Shown: positions 1 to 7,606, counted from the stretch's first letter. The stretch is 8,604 nt of DNA from Bordetella parapertussis (GCA_945882005.1 CAMCWG010000114.1:1-8604), one strand, 5' to 3'. Translations and numbers: made by a program. The notes: generated by a model not told the origin, from the letters alone.

Positions 1-578
1 ACGCCTTGGGTTTTGTATTTCATCCATCCAGCAAGCGCTATGTGACCCCTGCGCGCGCGGGGAAACTGTGCGCATCACTGCCTCCTTTTGTATCGAGTGT
101 GGCTCTTTTTGTGAATCCGCAGCCGTCATTTGTGCATGAGGTGCTCGACTTGATGTCGCCCTCGATATTGCAATTTCATGGAGACGAATCCGCTGAATTC
201 TGTTCGAGCTTTGGCCATCCCTATTTAAAAGCGTTTCGAGTTGGCGCCCCTGGGTTGGAAACATCCGCTGAGCTTTCTGCGTACTGCAAGAGCTTTTCCA
301 ACGCGCATGGTTGGCTTTTTGATAGCTATTCTCCCTTGTATGGCGGTAGTGGGCATGGCTTTGATCATTCTTTGCTCACACCCCTTCGTCATCAAGTTGG
401 GGCACGTCCTATGGTCCTATCCGGAGGGCTCAATACAGCGAACGTCGGTTCGGCCGTTGTTTCGACTGAGCCTTGGGCCGTGGACGTCAGTAGTGGCGTT
501 GAAATTAGCCCGGGTATCAAATCGACAGAAAAAATGAAGGATTTCGTTGCGGCCGTCCTTCGGGCGCGCGCCAACTAA
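1..578 (+). CDS. trpF: Phosphoribosylanthranilate isomerase, 3' part (5' end cut by window edge)
   Basis: TrpF catalyses the Amadori rearrangement of N-(5-phosphoribosyl)anthranilate to CdRP in tryptophan synthesis, in the cytoplasm. The frame is open from the left edge (first full codon at 3) to TAA at 576-578, giving about 191 residues. Visible family motifs of the (beta/alpha)8 barrel are ALGFVFHPSSKRYV at the start, LQFHGDE, the catalytic-Asp segment LFDSYSPLYGGSG, the phosphate-binding LSGGLNTANV, and AVDVSSGVE near the end. The KICG motif with the catalytic Cys and roughly 25-30 N-terminal residues lie outside the window. The TTG at 6 is therefore an internal Leu codon and not a start. 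No trpB follows: the promoter of the next gene begins 5 nt after the stop, so trpF ends its transcription unit here. Family assignment is secure. Confidence 0.95.
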   Translation, partial: ALGFVFHPSSKRYVTPARAGKLCASLPPFVSSVALFVNPQPSFVHEVLDLMSPSILQFHGDESAEFCSSFGHPYLKAFRVGAPGLETSAELSAYCKSFSNAHGWLFDSYSPLYGGSGHGFDHSLLTPLRHQVGARPMVLSGGLNTANVGSAVVSTEPWAVDVSSGVEISPGIKSTEKMKDFVAAVLRARAN

Positions 579-583
579 CGCTT

Positions 584-613
584 TTGACAGCAGAGCACCT
601 AAACCGATATAAT
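584..613 (+). promoter_or_regulatory. Sigma70 promoter of tRNA-Val (possibly also thrS)
   Basis: A perfect -35 box TTGACA lies at 584-589 and a perfect -10 box TATAAT at 608-613, with an 18-nt spacer. Transcription should begin around 619-621, about 5-7 nt before the mature tRNA 5' end at 626. This is the strongest promoter-like sequence visible in the window, as expected for a stable RNA gene. No comparable promoter is seen between the tRNA and thrS, so read-through past the hairpin at 750-774 may supply thrS-infC; that last step is inference. Confidence 0.85.
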
Positions 614-625
614 CTCGGTCCTTAC

Positions 626-702
626 AGGCGGTTAGCTCAGCTGGTTAGAGCGCCACGTTGACATCGTGGAGGTCGTTGGTTCGATTCCAATACCGCCTAC
701 CA
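626..702 (+). tRNA. tRNA-Val (anticodon GAC)
   Basis: The 77-nt cloverleaf folds fully. The acceptor stem is AGGCGGT with ACCGCCT, the D arm is GCTC/GAGC, and the anticodon stem is CCACG/CGTGG around loop TTGACAT, giving anticodon GAC. The T arm is GTTGG/CCAAT around TTCGATT, with one G-T pair at its base. The discriminator A is at 699 and CCA is encoded at 700-702. GAC reads the valine codons GUC and GUU. The gene has its own strong promoter just upstream and a terminator hairpin about 50 nt downstream, and sits directly before thrS. Confidence 0.97.
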
Positions 703-749
703 ATTTAGGCCCGTAGCTGGTTGGCTGCAGGTATATGCAGGTGCAAAAC

Positions 750-774
750 AGCGGCTTACGGCCGCTATTTTTTT
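750..774 (+). terminator. Intrinsic terminator or attenuator between tRNA-Val and thrS
   Basis: A GC-rich stem AGCGGC (750-755) pairs with GCCGCT (761-766) around loop TTACG. It is followed by A and then seven T (768-774), and an AAAA tract precedes it. It ends only 16 nt before the thrS ATG and 6 nt before its Shine-Dalgarno. It can serve as the tRNA-Val terminator, but since no separate thrS promoter is evident it could also set how much transcription reaches thrS-infC. A competing pairing is possible between GGCCCGTA (708-715) and TACGGCC (757-763). Confidence 0.7.
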
Positions 775-790
775 GTTCACAGGATTGCTG

Positions 791-2740
791 ATGGTCACGA
801 TCACACTGCCAGACGGCTCAGAACGTCAATACCCGGGGCCCGTTACTGTTGCCGAGGTAGCGCAATCGATCGGTGCTGGGCTGGCACGCGCAGCACTTGG
901 TGGACGCGTGTCCATGCCGGGGCAATCCAAACTGGTGGATACGACGCACCGCATTGAGCAAGATAGCCAACTTGCAATCATTACCCCAAAGGATACCGAT
1001 GGCCTTGACCTGATCAGGCACTCAACCGCACACCTATTGGCGTATGCGGTCAAAGCGCTGTTCCCCGACGCGCAGGTAACGATCGGCCCCGTGATAGAAA
1101 ATGGCTTTTATTACGATTTTTCTTATAAACGGCCTTTCACGCCTGATGACTTGACTGCCATTGAAAAGAAGATGGCAGAGCTCGCCAAGAAGGATGAGGT
1201 CGTTACGCGCGAAGAGTGGTTGCGCGATGACGCCGTTGCGTATTTCAAAGGTATTGGTGAAGCCTACAAGGCGGAAATCATTGGCGCGATACCTGGTAAC
1301 GAACCAATTAGTTTGTATCGTGAAGGCAGCTTTATCGACTTGTGTCGGGGGCCGCACGTACCGAGCACTGGCAAGTTAAAGGTGTTTAAGTTGATGAAGG
1401 TTGCCGGCGCGTATTGGCGTGGTGACAGCAACAACGAGATGCTCCAGCGCATTTATGGCACAGCTTGGGCGACGAAAGAAGAGCAGGATGCCTACTTGCA
1501 TATGCTCGAAGAAGCAGAGCGACGTGATCACCGTAAGATTGGGCGCGACCTCGACTTGTTCCACTTCCAGGAGGAAGGTCCAGGACTGATCTTCTGGCAC
1601 CCAAAGGGCTGGGCGATTTGGCAGCAGGTCGAGCAATATATGCGTGCTGTGTACCGCGACAATGGTTACCAAGAAGTTAAAGCGCCGCAGATTCTTGATA
1701 TTTCACTTTGGAAAAAGACGGGTCACTGGGATAACTACCGCGAGAACATGTTCACCACAGAGTCCGAAAACCGTGTCTACGGACTCAAGCCCATGAACTG
1801 TCCAGGGCATGTTCAGATTTTCAATTCGGGTCTGCATTCATACCGTGATTTGCCGTTGCGTTACGGTGAATTTGGGCAATGTCACCGCAATGAACCTTCT
1901 GGCTCATTGCACGGGATGATGCGTGTGCGTGGGTTCACGCAAGACGATGGGCATATTTTTTGCACTGAAGATCAACTGCAGGATGAATGCGCAGACTTCA
2001 CGGCCTTGCTCCAGAAAGTCTATGCTGACTTCGGATTCCACGAGGTGTTATACAAAGTTGCGACACGGCCTGAAAAGCGTATCGGTAGCGATGAGGTTTG
2101 GGACAAAGCTGAAACTGCGCTTATGGAGAGTCTTCGTCGCACTGGGTGTGTGTTCGAAGTGTCGCCGGGAGAGGGCGCATTTTATGGTCCCAAAATTGAA
2201 TACACGCTAAAGGACGCCATCGGTCGCCACTGGCAATGTGGCACCATTCAGGTAGATTTCTCTATGCCTCAGCGATTGGGAGCAGAGTTTGTAGATGCTT
2301 CGGATCAACGGCGCGCACCTGTGATGTTGCACCGGGCGATCTTGGGATCGTTTGAGCGGTTCATCGGAATGTTGATTGAAAACCACTCGGGCGCGATGCC
2401 GGCTTGGCTGGCTCCCGTGCAAGCGGTGATCTGCTGTATTTCTGAACCAACGGCTGATTATGCAGCAGAAATAGCACAAACCCTGAAAAAACAAGGCTTT
2501 AGAGTAGAATCCGATTTACGGAGTGAAAAAATTACCTATAAAATTAGAGAGCACAGTTTGCAGAAAGTCCCCTATATTCTGGTTGTCGGCGACAAAGAGC
2601 GCCAAGCCGGGGCTGTTGCTGTGCGCGGACGGGGCGGTGTGGAGCTTGGTGTAATGCCATTAGCTCAGTTCTCTGCCTTATTGTCCGAAGACGTGGCATT
2701 ACGCCGCAATTCCGGTTCGACTGCGCCGCAGTCAACCTAA
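791..2740 (+). CDS. thrS: Threonine--tRNA ligase
   Basis: ThrRS charges tRNA-Thr and hydrolyses mischarged Ser-tRNA-Thr, in the cytoplasm. The product has 649 residues; E. coli ThrRS has 642. Domains in order are an N-terminal TGS domain (about 1-62, starting [10 protein letters not shown]), the editing domain with HSTAH (His77, His81) and CRGPH (Cys185, His189), the class II catalytic core, and a C-terminal anticodon-binding domain from about residue 545. Zinc ligands are recognisable as Cys337 (MNCPGH), His388 (DDGHIF) and His514 (MLHRAI). Motif 2 is CHRNEPSG and motif 3 is GSFERF. The ATG at 791 is chosen because AGGA lies at 781-784 with 6-nt spacing and because family members begin at this point; an in-frame TTG at 773 lies inside the terminator T tract. 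infC follows 18 nt after the stop. The gene looks intact. Confidence 0.98.
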   Translation: MVTITLPDGSERQYPGPVTVAEVAQSIGAGLARAALGGRVSMPGQSKLVDTTHRIEQDSQLAIITPKDTDGLDLIRHSTAHLLAYAVKALFPDAQVTIGPVIENGFYYDFSYKRPFTPDDLTAIEKKMAELAKKDEVVTREEWLRDDAVAYFKGIGEAYKAEIIGAIPGNEPISLYREGSFIDLCRGPHVPSTGKLKVFKLMKVAGAYWRGDSNNEMLQRIYGTAWATKEEQDAYLHMLEEAERRDHRKIGRDLDLFHFQEEGPGLIFWHPKGWAIWQQVEQYMRAVYRDNGYQEVKAPQILDISLWKKTGHWDNYRENMFTTESENRVYGLKPMNCPGHVQIFNSGLHSYRDLPLRYGEFGQCHRNEPSGSLHGMMRVRGFTQDDGHIFCTEDQLQDECADFTALLQKVYADFGFHEVLYKVATRPEKRIGSDEVWDKAETALMESLRRTGCVFEVSPGEGAFYGPKIEYTLKDAIGRHWQCGTIQVDFSMPQRLGAEFVDASDQRRAPVMLHRAILGSFERFIGMLIENHSGAMPAWLAPVQAVICCISEPTADYAAEIAQTLKKQGFRVESDLRSEKITYKIREHSLQKVPYILVVGDKERQAGAVAVRGRGGVELGVMPLAQFSALLSEDVALRRNSGSTAPQST

Positions 2741-2745
2741 CCACT

Positions 2746-2761
2746 AGGAGTCGTCAACATC
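2746..2761 (+). promoter_or_regulatory. Shine-Dalgarno and AUC start codon of infC
   Basis: AGGAG at 2746-2750 is the best Shine-Dalgarno in the window. It is spaced 8 nt from ATC at 2759-2761. There is no in-frame ATG, GTG or TTG between the thrS stop (2738-2740) and this codon, and the peptide read from the ATC restores the conserved IF3 N-terminus. In E. coli infC starts with AUU, a codon IF3 discriminates against, which gives negative autoregulation. The AUC here suggests the same logic by analogy. Confidence 0.85.
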
Positions 2762-3304
2762 GCAACAGAAAAACCCCATCGCATTAACGGTGAAATCCGA
2801 GTTCCCGAAGTGCGCTTGCTTGGAATCGAAGGTGAACAACTCGGTATCGTAAAAATATTCGACGCCATTCGCATGGCCGAAGAAAACGAAATAGATCTAG
2901 TCGAGATCGCGCCAAACGCAGAGCCGCCAGTGTGCCGCCTGATGGATTATGGCAAGTTCAAATACCAAGAACAAAAACGTTTGGCTGAGGCGCGTGCCAA
3001 GCAAAAAATTATTCAAGTCAAAGAAGTGAAGTTCCGCCCAGCCACCGACGAGGGTGACTACCAAGTGAAACTTCGCAACCTTAAACGCTTCCTTGACGAG
3101 GGCGATAAGGCTAAGGTCACTTTGCGTTTTCGTGGTCGAGAGATGGCTCACCAAGAGCTCGGCATGCGTGTACTGGAACGCGTTCGGGATGATCTGATGG
3201 ATATGGCGGTGGTTGAGGCGATGCCAAAGCTTGAAGGACGTCAGATGGTCATGGTGCTTGCTCCGCGCAAAAAGGCGCCAGGCAAAGCTGAAGCGGCTGC
3301 ATAA
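2759..3304 (+). CDS. infC: Translation initiation factor IF-3 (AUC start)
   Basis: IF3 binds the 30S subunit, prevents premature 50S joining and proofreads start-codon choice. Read from ATC at 2759 the product is 181 residues (E. coli 180). It begins with the conserved [14 protein letters not shown] segment, followed by [20 protein letters not shown] at the end of the N domain, a lysine-rich linker, and a C domain with [21 protein letters not shown] and [14 protein letters not shown]. The first conventional start, GTG at 2810, would remove 17 conserved residues and has no Shine-Dalgarno. It follows thrS by 18 nt in the same frame. In many bacteria rpmI and rplT come next, but here gshB starts 3 bp after the stop. 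The function is secure; the start rests on sequence homology and the Shine-Dalgarno. Confidence 0.96.
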   Translation: MATEKPHRINGEIRVPEVRLLGIEGEQLGIVKIFDAIRMAEENEIDLVEIAPNAEPPVCRLMDYGKFKYQEQKRLAEARAKQKIIQVKEVKFRPATDEGDYQVKLRNLKRFLDEGDKAKVTLRFRGREMAHQELGMRVLERVRDDLMDMAVVEAMPKLEGRQMVMVLAPRKKAPGKAEAAA

Positions 3305-3307
3305 CCG

Positions 3308-4272
3308 ATGCGCGTTCTCTTTGTCCTAGATCCACTGGTAGCGCTAAACGCCTACAAAGACAGCTCCGTTGCAATGATGCAGGCTCTCACAGCCCGTGGT
3401 CATTCCCTTTGCGTTGCCATGCAAGGAGACCTTTTATCGAAGATGGAGAGGTGCGAGCTAAGGCGAGTTCTATCGAGCTTGTGGCGGGGGCAGACTTGCA
3501 TGCGCGTCAATGGTGGGTGGAGACGGCTGCGCCTGTTGACACCCCTTTGCATGCATTTTCTGCGGTGCTGATGCGCAAAGACCCTCCCTTTGATATGGAG
3601 TACGTGTACGCAACGCACATGCTTGAGTATGCAGAAGCGCAGGGCGCCCGAGTATTTAATAGTGGCGTAGCGATCCGGAATCATCCGGAAAAGCTCGCGA
3701 TCACTGAGTTCTCGGAGTTCACGGCTCCCACATTAGTGAGCCGGGACATGGAACGCATTAAGGCTTTTCACGCCCAACATCGCGACGTGATCGTCAAGCC
3801 GCTTGATGGCATGGGGGGCACCGGCGTTTTTCGCTTAGCGCCAAACGAGGCAAATCGGAACGCGATTCTGGAAACTCTGACCCACGATGGTACGCGTACC
3901 ATTATGGCCCAACGCTATATTCCCGAGATTAGTCAGGGTGATAAAAGGATTTTGATTATCGGTGGAGAGGCCGTGCCTTTTTGTTTGGCGCGAATTCCTC
4001 TTGCCGGTGAGACACGTGGCAACCTAGCTGCGGGTGGGCGTGGTGTTGCACAACCTCTGTCCGAGCGCGACGCATATATCGCTCGACAAGTAGGTCCGAA
4101 ACTTGTGGAGCGTGGATTGCTGCTTGTCGGCTTAGATGTCATTGGAGATTACGTTACTGAGGTGAACGTTACAAGCCCAACATGTTTTGTAGAAATCACG
4201 GAACAGACTGGCTTTGATGTCGGCGCTCGATTTGTTCAAGCGCTTGAGGCGGCGGTCGGGCATTCCTCTTAA
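3308..4272 (+). pseudogene. gshB: Glutathione synthetase, full length but interrupted by a single-base frameshift
   Basis: GshB joins gamma-glutamylcysteine to glycine with ATP to make glutathione; it is an ATP-grasp enzyme. The first 42 residues (MRVLFVLDPL..., YKDSSVAMM, AMQGDL) are read from ATG 3308. From about 3436 the homologous protein continues in the -1 frame as IEDGEVRAK, VLMRKDPPFD, IVKPLDGMGGTGVF, GDKRIL, CLARIPLAGETRGN, GLDVIGD and EVNVTSPTCF, to TAA at 4270-4272. Together they give about 321 residues, matching the family length (E. coli 316). Uncorrected, the first frame runs on with unrelated sequence to a stop at 3569-3571. Everything else looks under selection, with no other lesion, so this is either a very recent mutation or a one-base sequencing or assembly error in a T run. 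gshA is absent upstream. No clear Shine-Dalgarno is visible, so coupling to infC is likely. Confidence 0.9.
3431..3438 (+). other. Probable one-base deletion (T5 to T4) in gshB
   Basis: The gene reads GAC CTT TTA TCG here. Homology needs GAC CTT TTT ATC, which encodes Asp-Leu-Phe-Ile and joins the two gshB frames exactly. One missing T in the run at 3432-3435 explains the whole shift. The heptamer CCTTTTA is not a canonical -1 slippery site, because CUU would have to re-pair on CCU, and a T4 run is short for polymerase slippage. Programmed frameshifting is therefore unlikely. Confidence 0.8.
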
Positions 4273-4275
4273 GCA

Positions 4276-4671
4276 ATGATTGGCATACTGGTCGTTGCAC
4301 ACACTCCTTTGGCGACTGCTTTAGTTGCTTGCGCAAAGCATGTCCTTGGGACTGATCCAGACGTAGTCGCCCTCGATATCGAGCCCAATGAGTGCGCGCA
4401 AGACTGTTCGCCTCGGGTGGCTAAGATCATTACTCAGACGGATCGAGGCGACGGGGTATTGGTTTTGACGGATCTTCCGGGCGCCAGTCCTTCAAACATT
4501 TCAGTCAAAGCAAGCGAAATTGCACATCTTGAGGGAACGCCGTGCTGCGTTCTCGGCGGTGCAAATGCCGCAATGTTGCTGCGCGCCATAAATTATCGAC
4601 AGGGAAGCCTTGAGGATGTTGCGGCGAGCGCACTTGCGGGTGCCACACACTCCGTGTTGCGTGTAGACTAG
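4276..4671 (+). CDS. Mannose-family PTS EIIA domain protein
   Basis: This is a stand-alone 131-residue EIIA domain of the mannose/fructose/sorbose family, a cytoplasmic phosphocarrier that accepts phosphate from HPr. The N-terminus MIGILVVAHTPLA carries the phosphorylatable His9, equivalent to His10 of E. coli ManX. VLVLTDLPGASPSNI matches the active-site VDTWGGSPFN segment with its conserved Asp, and MLLRAINYR matches the ML-(V/L)-R segment after it. The ATG lies 3 nt after the gshB stop, without an obvious Shine-Dalgarno, suggesting coupled translation. HPr and enzyme I follow, but no EIIB, EIIC or EIID is present, so it probably acts in regulation rather than sugar transport (inference). 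I leave the gene symbol blank since manX or ptsM would imply a transporter. Confidence 0.92.
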   Translation: MIGILVVAHTPLATALVACAKHVLGTDPDVVALDIEPNECAQDCSPRVAKIITQTDRGDGVLVLTDLPGASPSNISVKASEIAHLEGTPCCVLGGANAAMLLRAINYRQGSLEDVAASALAGATHSVLRVD

Positions 4672-4714
4672 TCGTTAATCTCAAGCAATTTTTGTAACCG
4701 CACACTCCACATTT

Positions 4715-4984
4715 ATGCCAGCGATCGATATCGTCATTTCCAACAAACTTGGACTCCATGCTCGCGCTGCTGCGAAGCTTACTCAGTTAGCGAGTCAGTT
4801 CGCTTGCGAAGTGTTCATTGTCAAGGCTGGTCAGCGTGTGAACGCCAAGAGCATCATGGGTGTCATGATGTTAGCAGCTGGTATTGGCACGACTGTAACC
4901 ATTGATACCAACGGCAGCGATGCCGATCAGGCTTTAGTTGCTGTGCAGGCGCTATTCGATGACAAATTCGGCGAAGGTCAATAA
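4715..4984 (+). CDS. ptsH: Phosphocarrier protein HPr
   Basis: HPr relays phosphate from enzyme I to EIIA proteins. The product has 89 residues with the active-site His15 in KLGLHARAA, and Ser46 in NAKSIMGVMML, the site phosphorylated by HPr kinase/phosphatase in organisms that have it. LAAGIGTTVTI is the usual sequence after Ser46. The gene starts 43 nt after the EIIA stop. The upstream stretch CACTCCACATTT holds no Shine-Dalgarno, which is odd for a usually abundant protein. The 3' end overlaps the probable ptsI start by 26 nt. Confidence 0.97.
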   Translation: MPAIDIVISNKLGLHARAAAKLTQLASQFACEVFIVKAGQRVNAKSIMGVMMLAAGIGTTVTIDTNGSDADQALVAVQALFDDKFGEGQ

Positions 4985-6725
4985 CCCGTCAGCTGATCCG
5001 GCAAGCGCACCGATGTTGTGCTTGTACGGTCAAGGTGCCGCCCAAGGCTATGCGATTGGGCGAGCCATTGTTATGGGGGCCACGGCTCTTGAAGTCGCAC
5101 ACTACAGAATCCCTGCAGATTCAGTGGTTGCAGAACAAACCAGATTAAGCAGTGCCCTCGACACAGCACGCCGCGAAATGCTTGAATTGGCGCAATCTCT
5201 GCCCGAAGATGCACCGCGTGAGCTCGGTGCGTTACTCAACGTACACGGCATGCTCTTGTCCGATCCGTTGTTAGCCGACCAGGCTCTTTCGCTCATAGAA
5301 GAAAAACTCTACAACGCAGAATGGGCGCTGACAACACAGGGCCAACTACTCGGTGAACAGTTTGCGTCTATGGAGGACGAGTACCTGCGTGAGCGGGGCG
5401 CGGATGTTCGTCAGGTCATCGAACGCGTCTTGCATGTCCTGGGAGGCTCGCGCCCCATGCTGTCCCTCGATCGCGTGGGGCAGTCAGGCGAGCCACTGGT
5501 TGTAATCGCACATGACATTTCTCCTGCCGACATGATTCGGTTGCGGGGCGGCCGCTTTGCCGGGTTTGCAACGGACTTAGGGGGACCCACGTCGCACACC
5601 GCGATTGTGGCGCGCAGCATGGATGTCCCAGCGGTTGTTGGTCTTGGTCAAGTTAGAAACTTAGTGCGCGACGGTGACATCGTTGTGGTCGATGGTGCTC
5701 GCGGCACACTCTTAGTCAACCCTTCTGCGAAAGCGCTGGATCAATATCGCGCTCTGCAGCGACGCTACGCTGAAGAGCGACTTGTTCTTGCTCAACTCAA
5801 GGACATACCGGCTGAAACGCAGGACGGAATTGCTGTGTCCTTGCAGGCAAATATTGAATTGCCGGACGAAGCGGAAATTGCACTTGCGAACGGAGCGACC
5901 GGAATTGGTTTATTCCGCAGTGAGTTCCTTTTTATCGGTCGCAGCGAGCTTCCGACAGAAGAAGAGCAGTACCAAGCCTACGCCTCAGTGGTGAAAACCA
6001 TGCAGCATCGGCCAGTAACGATCCGAACCCTAGATATCGGAGCAGACAAAGCGCTCGATGGGGAGGCTACGGTAGCGACGAATCCCGCACTCGGTCTGCG
6101 AGCGATCCGCTATTGCCTTGCCCATCCTGATTTGTTTGCAACCCAGCTGCGTGCAATATTGCGAGCCTCCGCGCACGGAACCGTCAGAATTTTGATTCCA
6201 ATGGTCGCGCACATGCATGAGGTGCATGCGGCTCGTACGGCTATCGCAAGCGCAATGGACGAACTCGATGCAAAAGGGCAGACCTATGCGAAAGATATCC
6301 AGGTCGGTGCGATGGTTGAGATTCCCGCCACAGCCATTGCGATTGAACCTTTTGCTGATGCCTTAGATTTTTTGTCGATTGGTACAAATGATTTAATTCA
6401 ATATACCTTGGCTATTGATCGGGCTGATAACGAAGTTGCTGCGCTCTACGACCCCTTGCATCCAGCGATACTGCGGTTGATCGCCAATGTCATCAACGCG
6501 GGAATACGGGTTGGTAAGTCAGTGGCGGTATGTGGCGAGATTGCAGGCGACCCGCAGCTTACACGCTTGCTACTCGGTCTAGGGCTTACGCATTTTTCAA
6601 TGCACCCTCAGCAGCTACTGTCCGTAAAGAGAGAGATCCTGCGTGCGCATTCTAATGCGTTGCGTGTAAAGGTCGCGACCGCACTGAACCGAGCGAGCTC
6701 AATCGACCCGGCCTCGTTGAACTAA
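4959..6725 (+). CDS. ptsI: Phosphoenolpyruvate--protein phosphotransferase (PTS enzyme I)
   Basis: Enzyme I takes phosphate from phosphoenolpyruvate and passes it to HPr. It contains the HPr-binding/swivelling N-terminal half with active-site His near residue 213 in GGPTSHTAIVARS, then the PEP-binding TIM barrel with GIGLFRSEFLF, IRTLDIGADK, LRAILRASAHG, FLSIGTNDLIQYTLAIDR and the catalytic Cys near residue 525 in VAVCGEIAGD. Length is about 588 residues from ATG 4959. That start overlaps ptsH by 26 nt and has AGG at 4947-4949 with 9-nt spacing. The alternative ATG at 5013 (MLCLYGQGAAQGYAIGRA) fits the usual family N-terminus better but has no Shine-Dalgarno, so the start is uncertain by 18 residues. 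The gene is intact and ends 20 bp from the convergent PII gene. Confidence 0.96.
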   Translation: MTNSAKVNNPSADPASAPMLCLYGQGAAQGYAIGRAIVMGATALEVAHYRIPADSVVAEQTRLSSALDTARREMLELAQSLPEDAPRELGALLNVHGMLLSDPLLADQALSLIEEKLYNAEWALTTQGQLLGEQFASMEDEYLRERGADVRQVIERVLHVLGGSRPMLSLDRVGQSGEPLVVIAHDISPADMIRLRGGRFAGFATDLGGPTSHTAIVARSMDVPAVVGLGQVRNLVRDGDIVVVDGARGTLLVNPSAKALDQYRALQRRYAEERLVLAQLKDIPAETQDGIAVSLQANIELPDEAEIALANGATGIGLFRSEFLFIGRSELPTEEEQYQAYASVVKTMQHRPVTIRTLDIGADKALDGEATVATNPALGLRAIRYCLAHPDLFATQLRAILRASAHGTVRILIPMVAHMHEVHAARTAIASAMDELDAKGQTYAKDIQVGAMVEIPATAIAIEPFADALDFLSIGTNDLIQYTLAIDRADNEVAALYDPLHPAILRLIANVINAGIRVGKSVAVCGEIAGDPQLTRLLLGLGLTHFSMHPQQLLSVKREILRAHSNALRVKVATALNRASSIDPASLN

Positions 6726-6745
6726 GTCTGCGTCTAACCTGTGAG

Positions 6746-7159
<414 letters not shown>

Positions 7160-7173
7160 CTATCCGCCCGGAA

Positions 7174-7188
7174 GCACCAATTCGATGC
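7174..7188. promoter_or_regulatory. NtrC-like enhancer site upstream of the PII gene
   Basis: GCACC-AATTC-GATGC differs by one base from the palindromic NtrC consensus GCACC-N5-GGTGC, and is followed by A as in the extended consensus. Its centre (7181) lies about 63 bp upstream of the predicted PII start site and about 38 bp upstream of the -24 element. A single site this close is somewhat atypical, since NtrC enhancers are often paired and farther away. The site also lies about 85 bp upstream of ubiK on the other side. Confidence 0.6.
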
Positions 7189-7267
7189 ATCACCGCTGAA
7201 CACGACTATGTTCAAGGTCCAGGCGGGGCTAAAATGGAGAAACTCTGACTCTATTTGAGAATGTGCG

Positions 7268-7525
7268 ATGCAAAAGAATCCATGGTTTGAAGAATTTCAA
7301 AAAAATGTAGGTGAGCTCATCGCCCGCAGTCCTGCCGCAGATATCGAACGTAACGTTAAGGCCTTCATGGGGCAGGCGTTTACGCGTATGGATCTCATCA
7401 CACGCGAGGAGTTTGATGTCCAGGCCGCACTTTTGGTCAAAGCCCAAGCGCGCATTGAAAGTCTGGAAACGCAACTTCAGTCGCTAGAGCACCGTATCTC
7501 CGCTCTGGAATCTGGTACGGAGTAA
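7268..7525 (+). CDS. ubiK: Ubiquinone biosynthesis accessory factor UbiK (YqiC/BMFP family)
   Basis: UbiK is a small coiled-coil protein needed for efficient aerobic ubiquinone synthesis; in E. coli it forms a complex with UbiJ. The product has 85 residues. The N-terminal half is amphipathic (WFEEFQKNVGELI, RNVKAFM), followed by the hallmark TRMDLITREEFDVQ and then a C-terminal heptad-rich helix, LVKAQARIESLETQLQ to ISALE, typical of the family's trimeric coiled coil. The ATG at 7268 has GAGA at 7257-7260, 7 nt upstream. It is divergent from the PII gene across a 183-bp region. A weak -10-like TAAAAT lies at 7230-7235, but no convincing -35 is seen. comM follows after 81 nt. Confidence 0.9.
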   Translation: MQKNPWFEEFQKNVGELIARSPAADIERNVKAFMGQAFTRMDLITREEFDVQAALLVKAQARIESLETQLQSLEHRISALESGTE

Positions 7526-7585
7526 TACGAGCGGATACTGTCGTTCAGTTTGCGTTCCCCGCTGTTTAGACATACTGCATGATTG

Positions 7586-7601
7586 CCCCTATTTTTAGGG
7601 G
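7586..7601 (+). promoter_or_regulatory. Hairpin covering the comM Shine-Dalgarno
   Basis: CCCCTA (7586-7591) can pair with TAGGGG (7596-7601) around a TTTT loop. The right arm is the AGGGGG ribosome binding site (7597-7602), 4 nt before the comM ATG, so the hairpin would hide it. The few T that follow are too short for a terminator. A role in translation control is inference; a short hairpin with such a compact loop may also be incidental. Confidence 0.45.
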
Positions 7602-7606
7602 GCTTT

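Noticed and set aside
773..775. TTG as the thrS start
   Set aside because: It lies in the terminator T tract with no Shine-Dalgarno, and adds six residues not seen at the family N-terminus.
626..790. T-box or tRNA-mimic operator controlling thrS
   Set aside because: No T-box consensus is present, and T-boxes are not expected in this group. No hairpin with a threonine anticodon-like loop, as in the E. coli thrS operator, was found.
1034..1672. Long antisense reading frames within thrS
   Set aside because: They resemble no family, have no ribosome site, and lie fully opposite a well-conserved gene; they are composition shadows.
2810..2812. GTG as the infC start
   Set aside because: It removes conserved residues including [11 protein letters not shown] and lacks a Shine-Dalgarno, while the ATC at 2759 has both homology and AGGAG at 8 nt.
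3425..3440. Programmed -1 ribosomal frameshift in gshB
   Set aside because: CCTTTTA does not fit the X-XXY-YYZ slippery rule, because CUU would re-pair on CCU. I saw no strong hairpin just downstream, and glutathione synthetase is not known to use recoding. A lost T explains the data more simply.
7586..7606. Intrinsic terminator between ubiK and comM
   Set aside because: The stem is followed by GCTTT and then the comM ATG, so the T tract is too short, and the right arm is the comM ribosome site.
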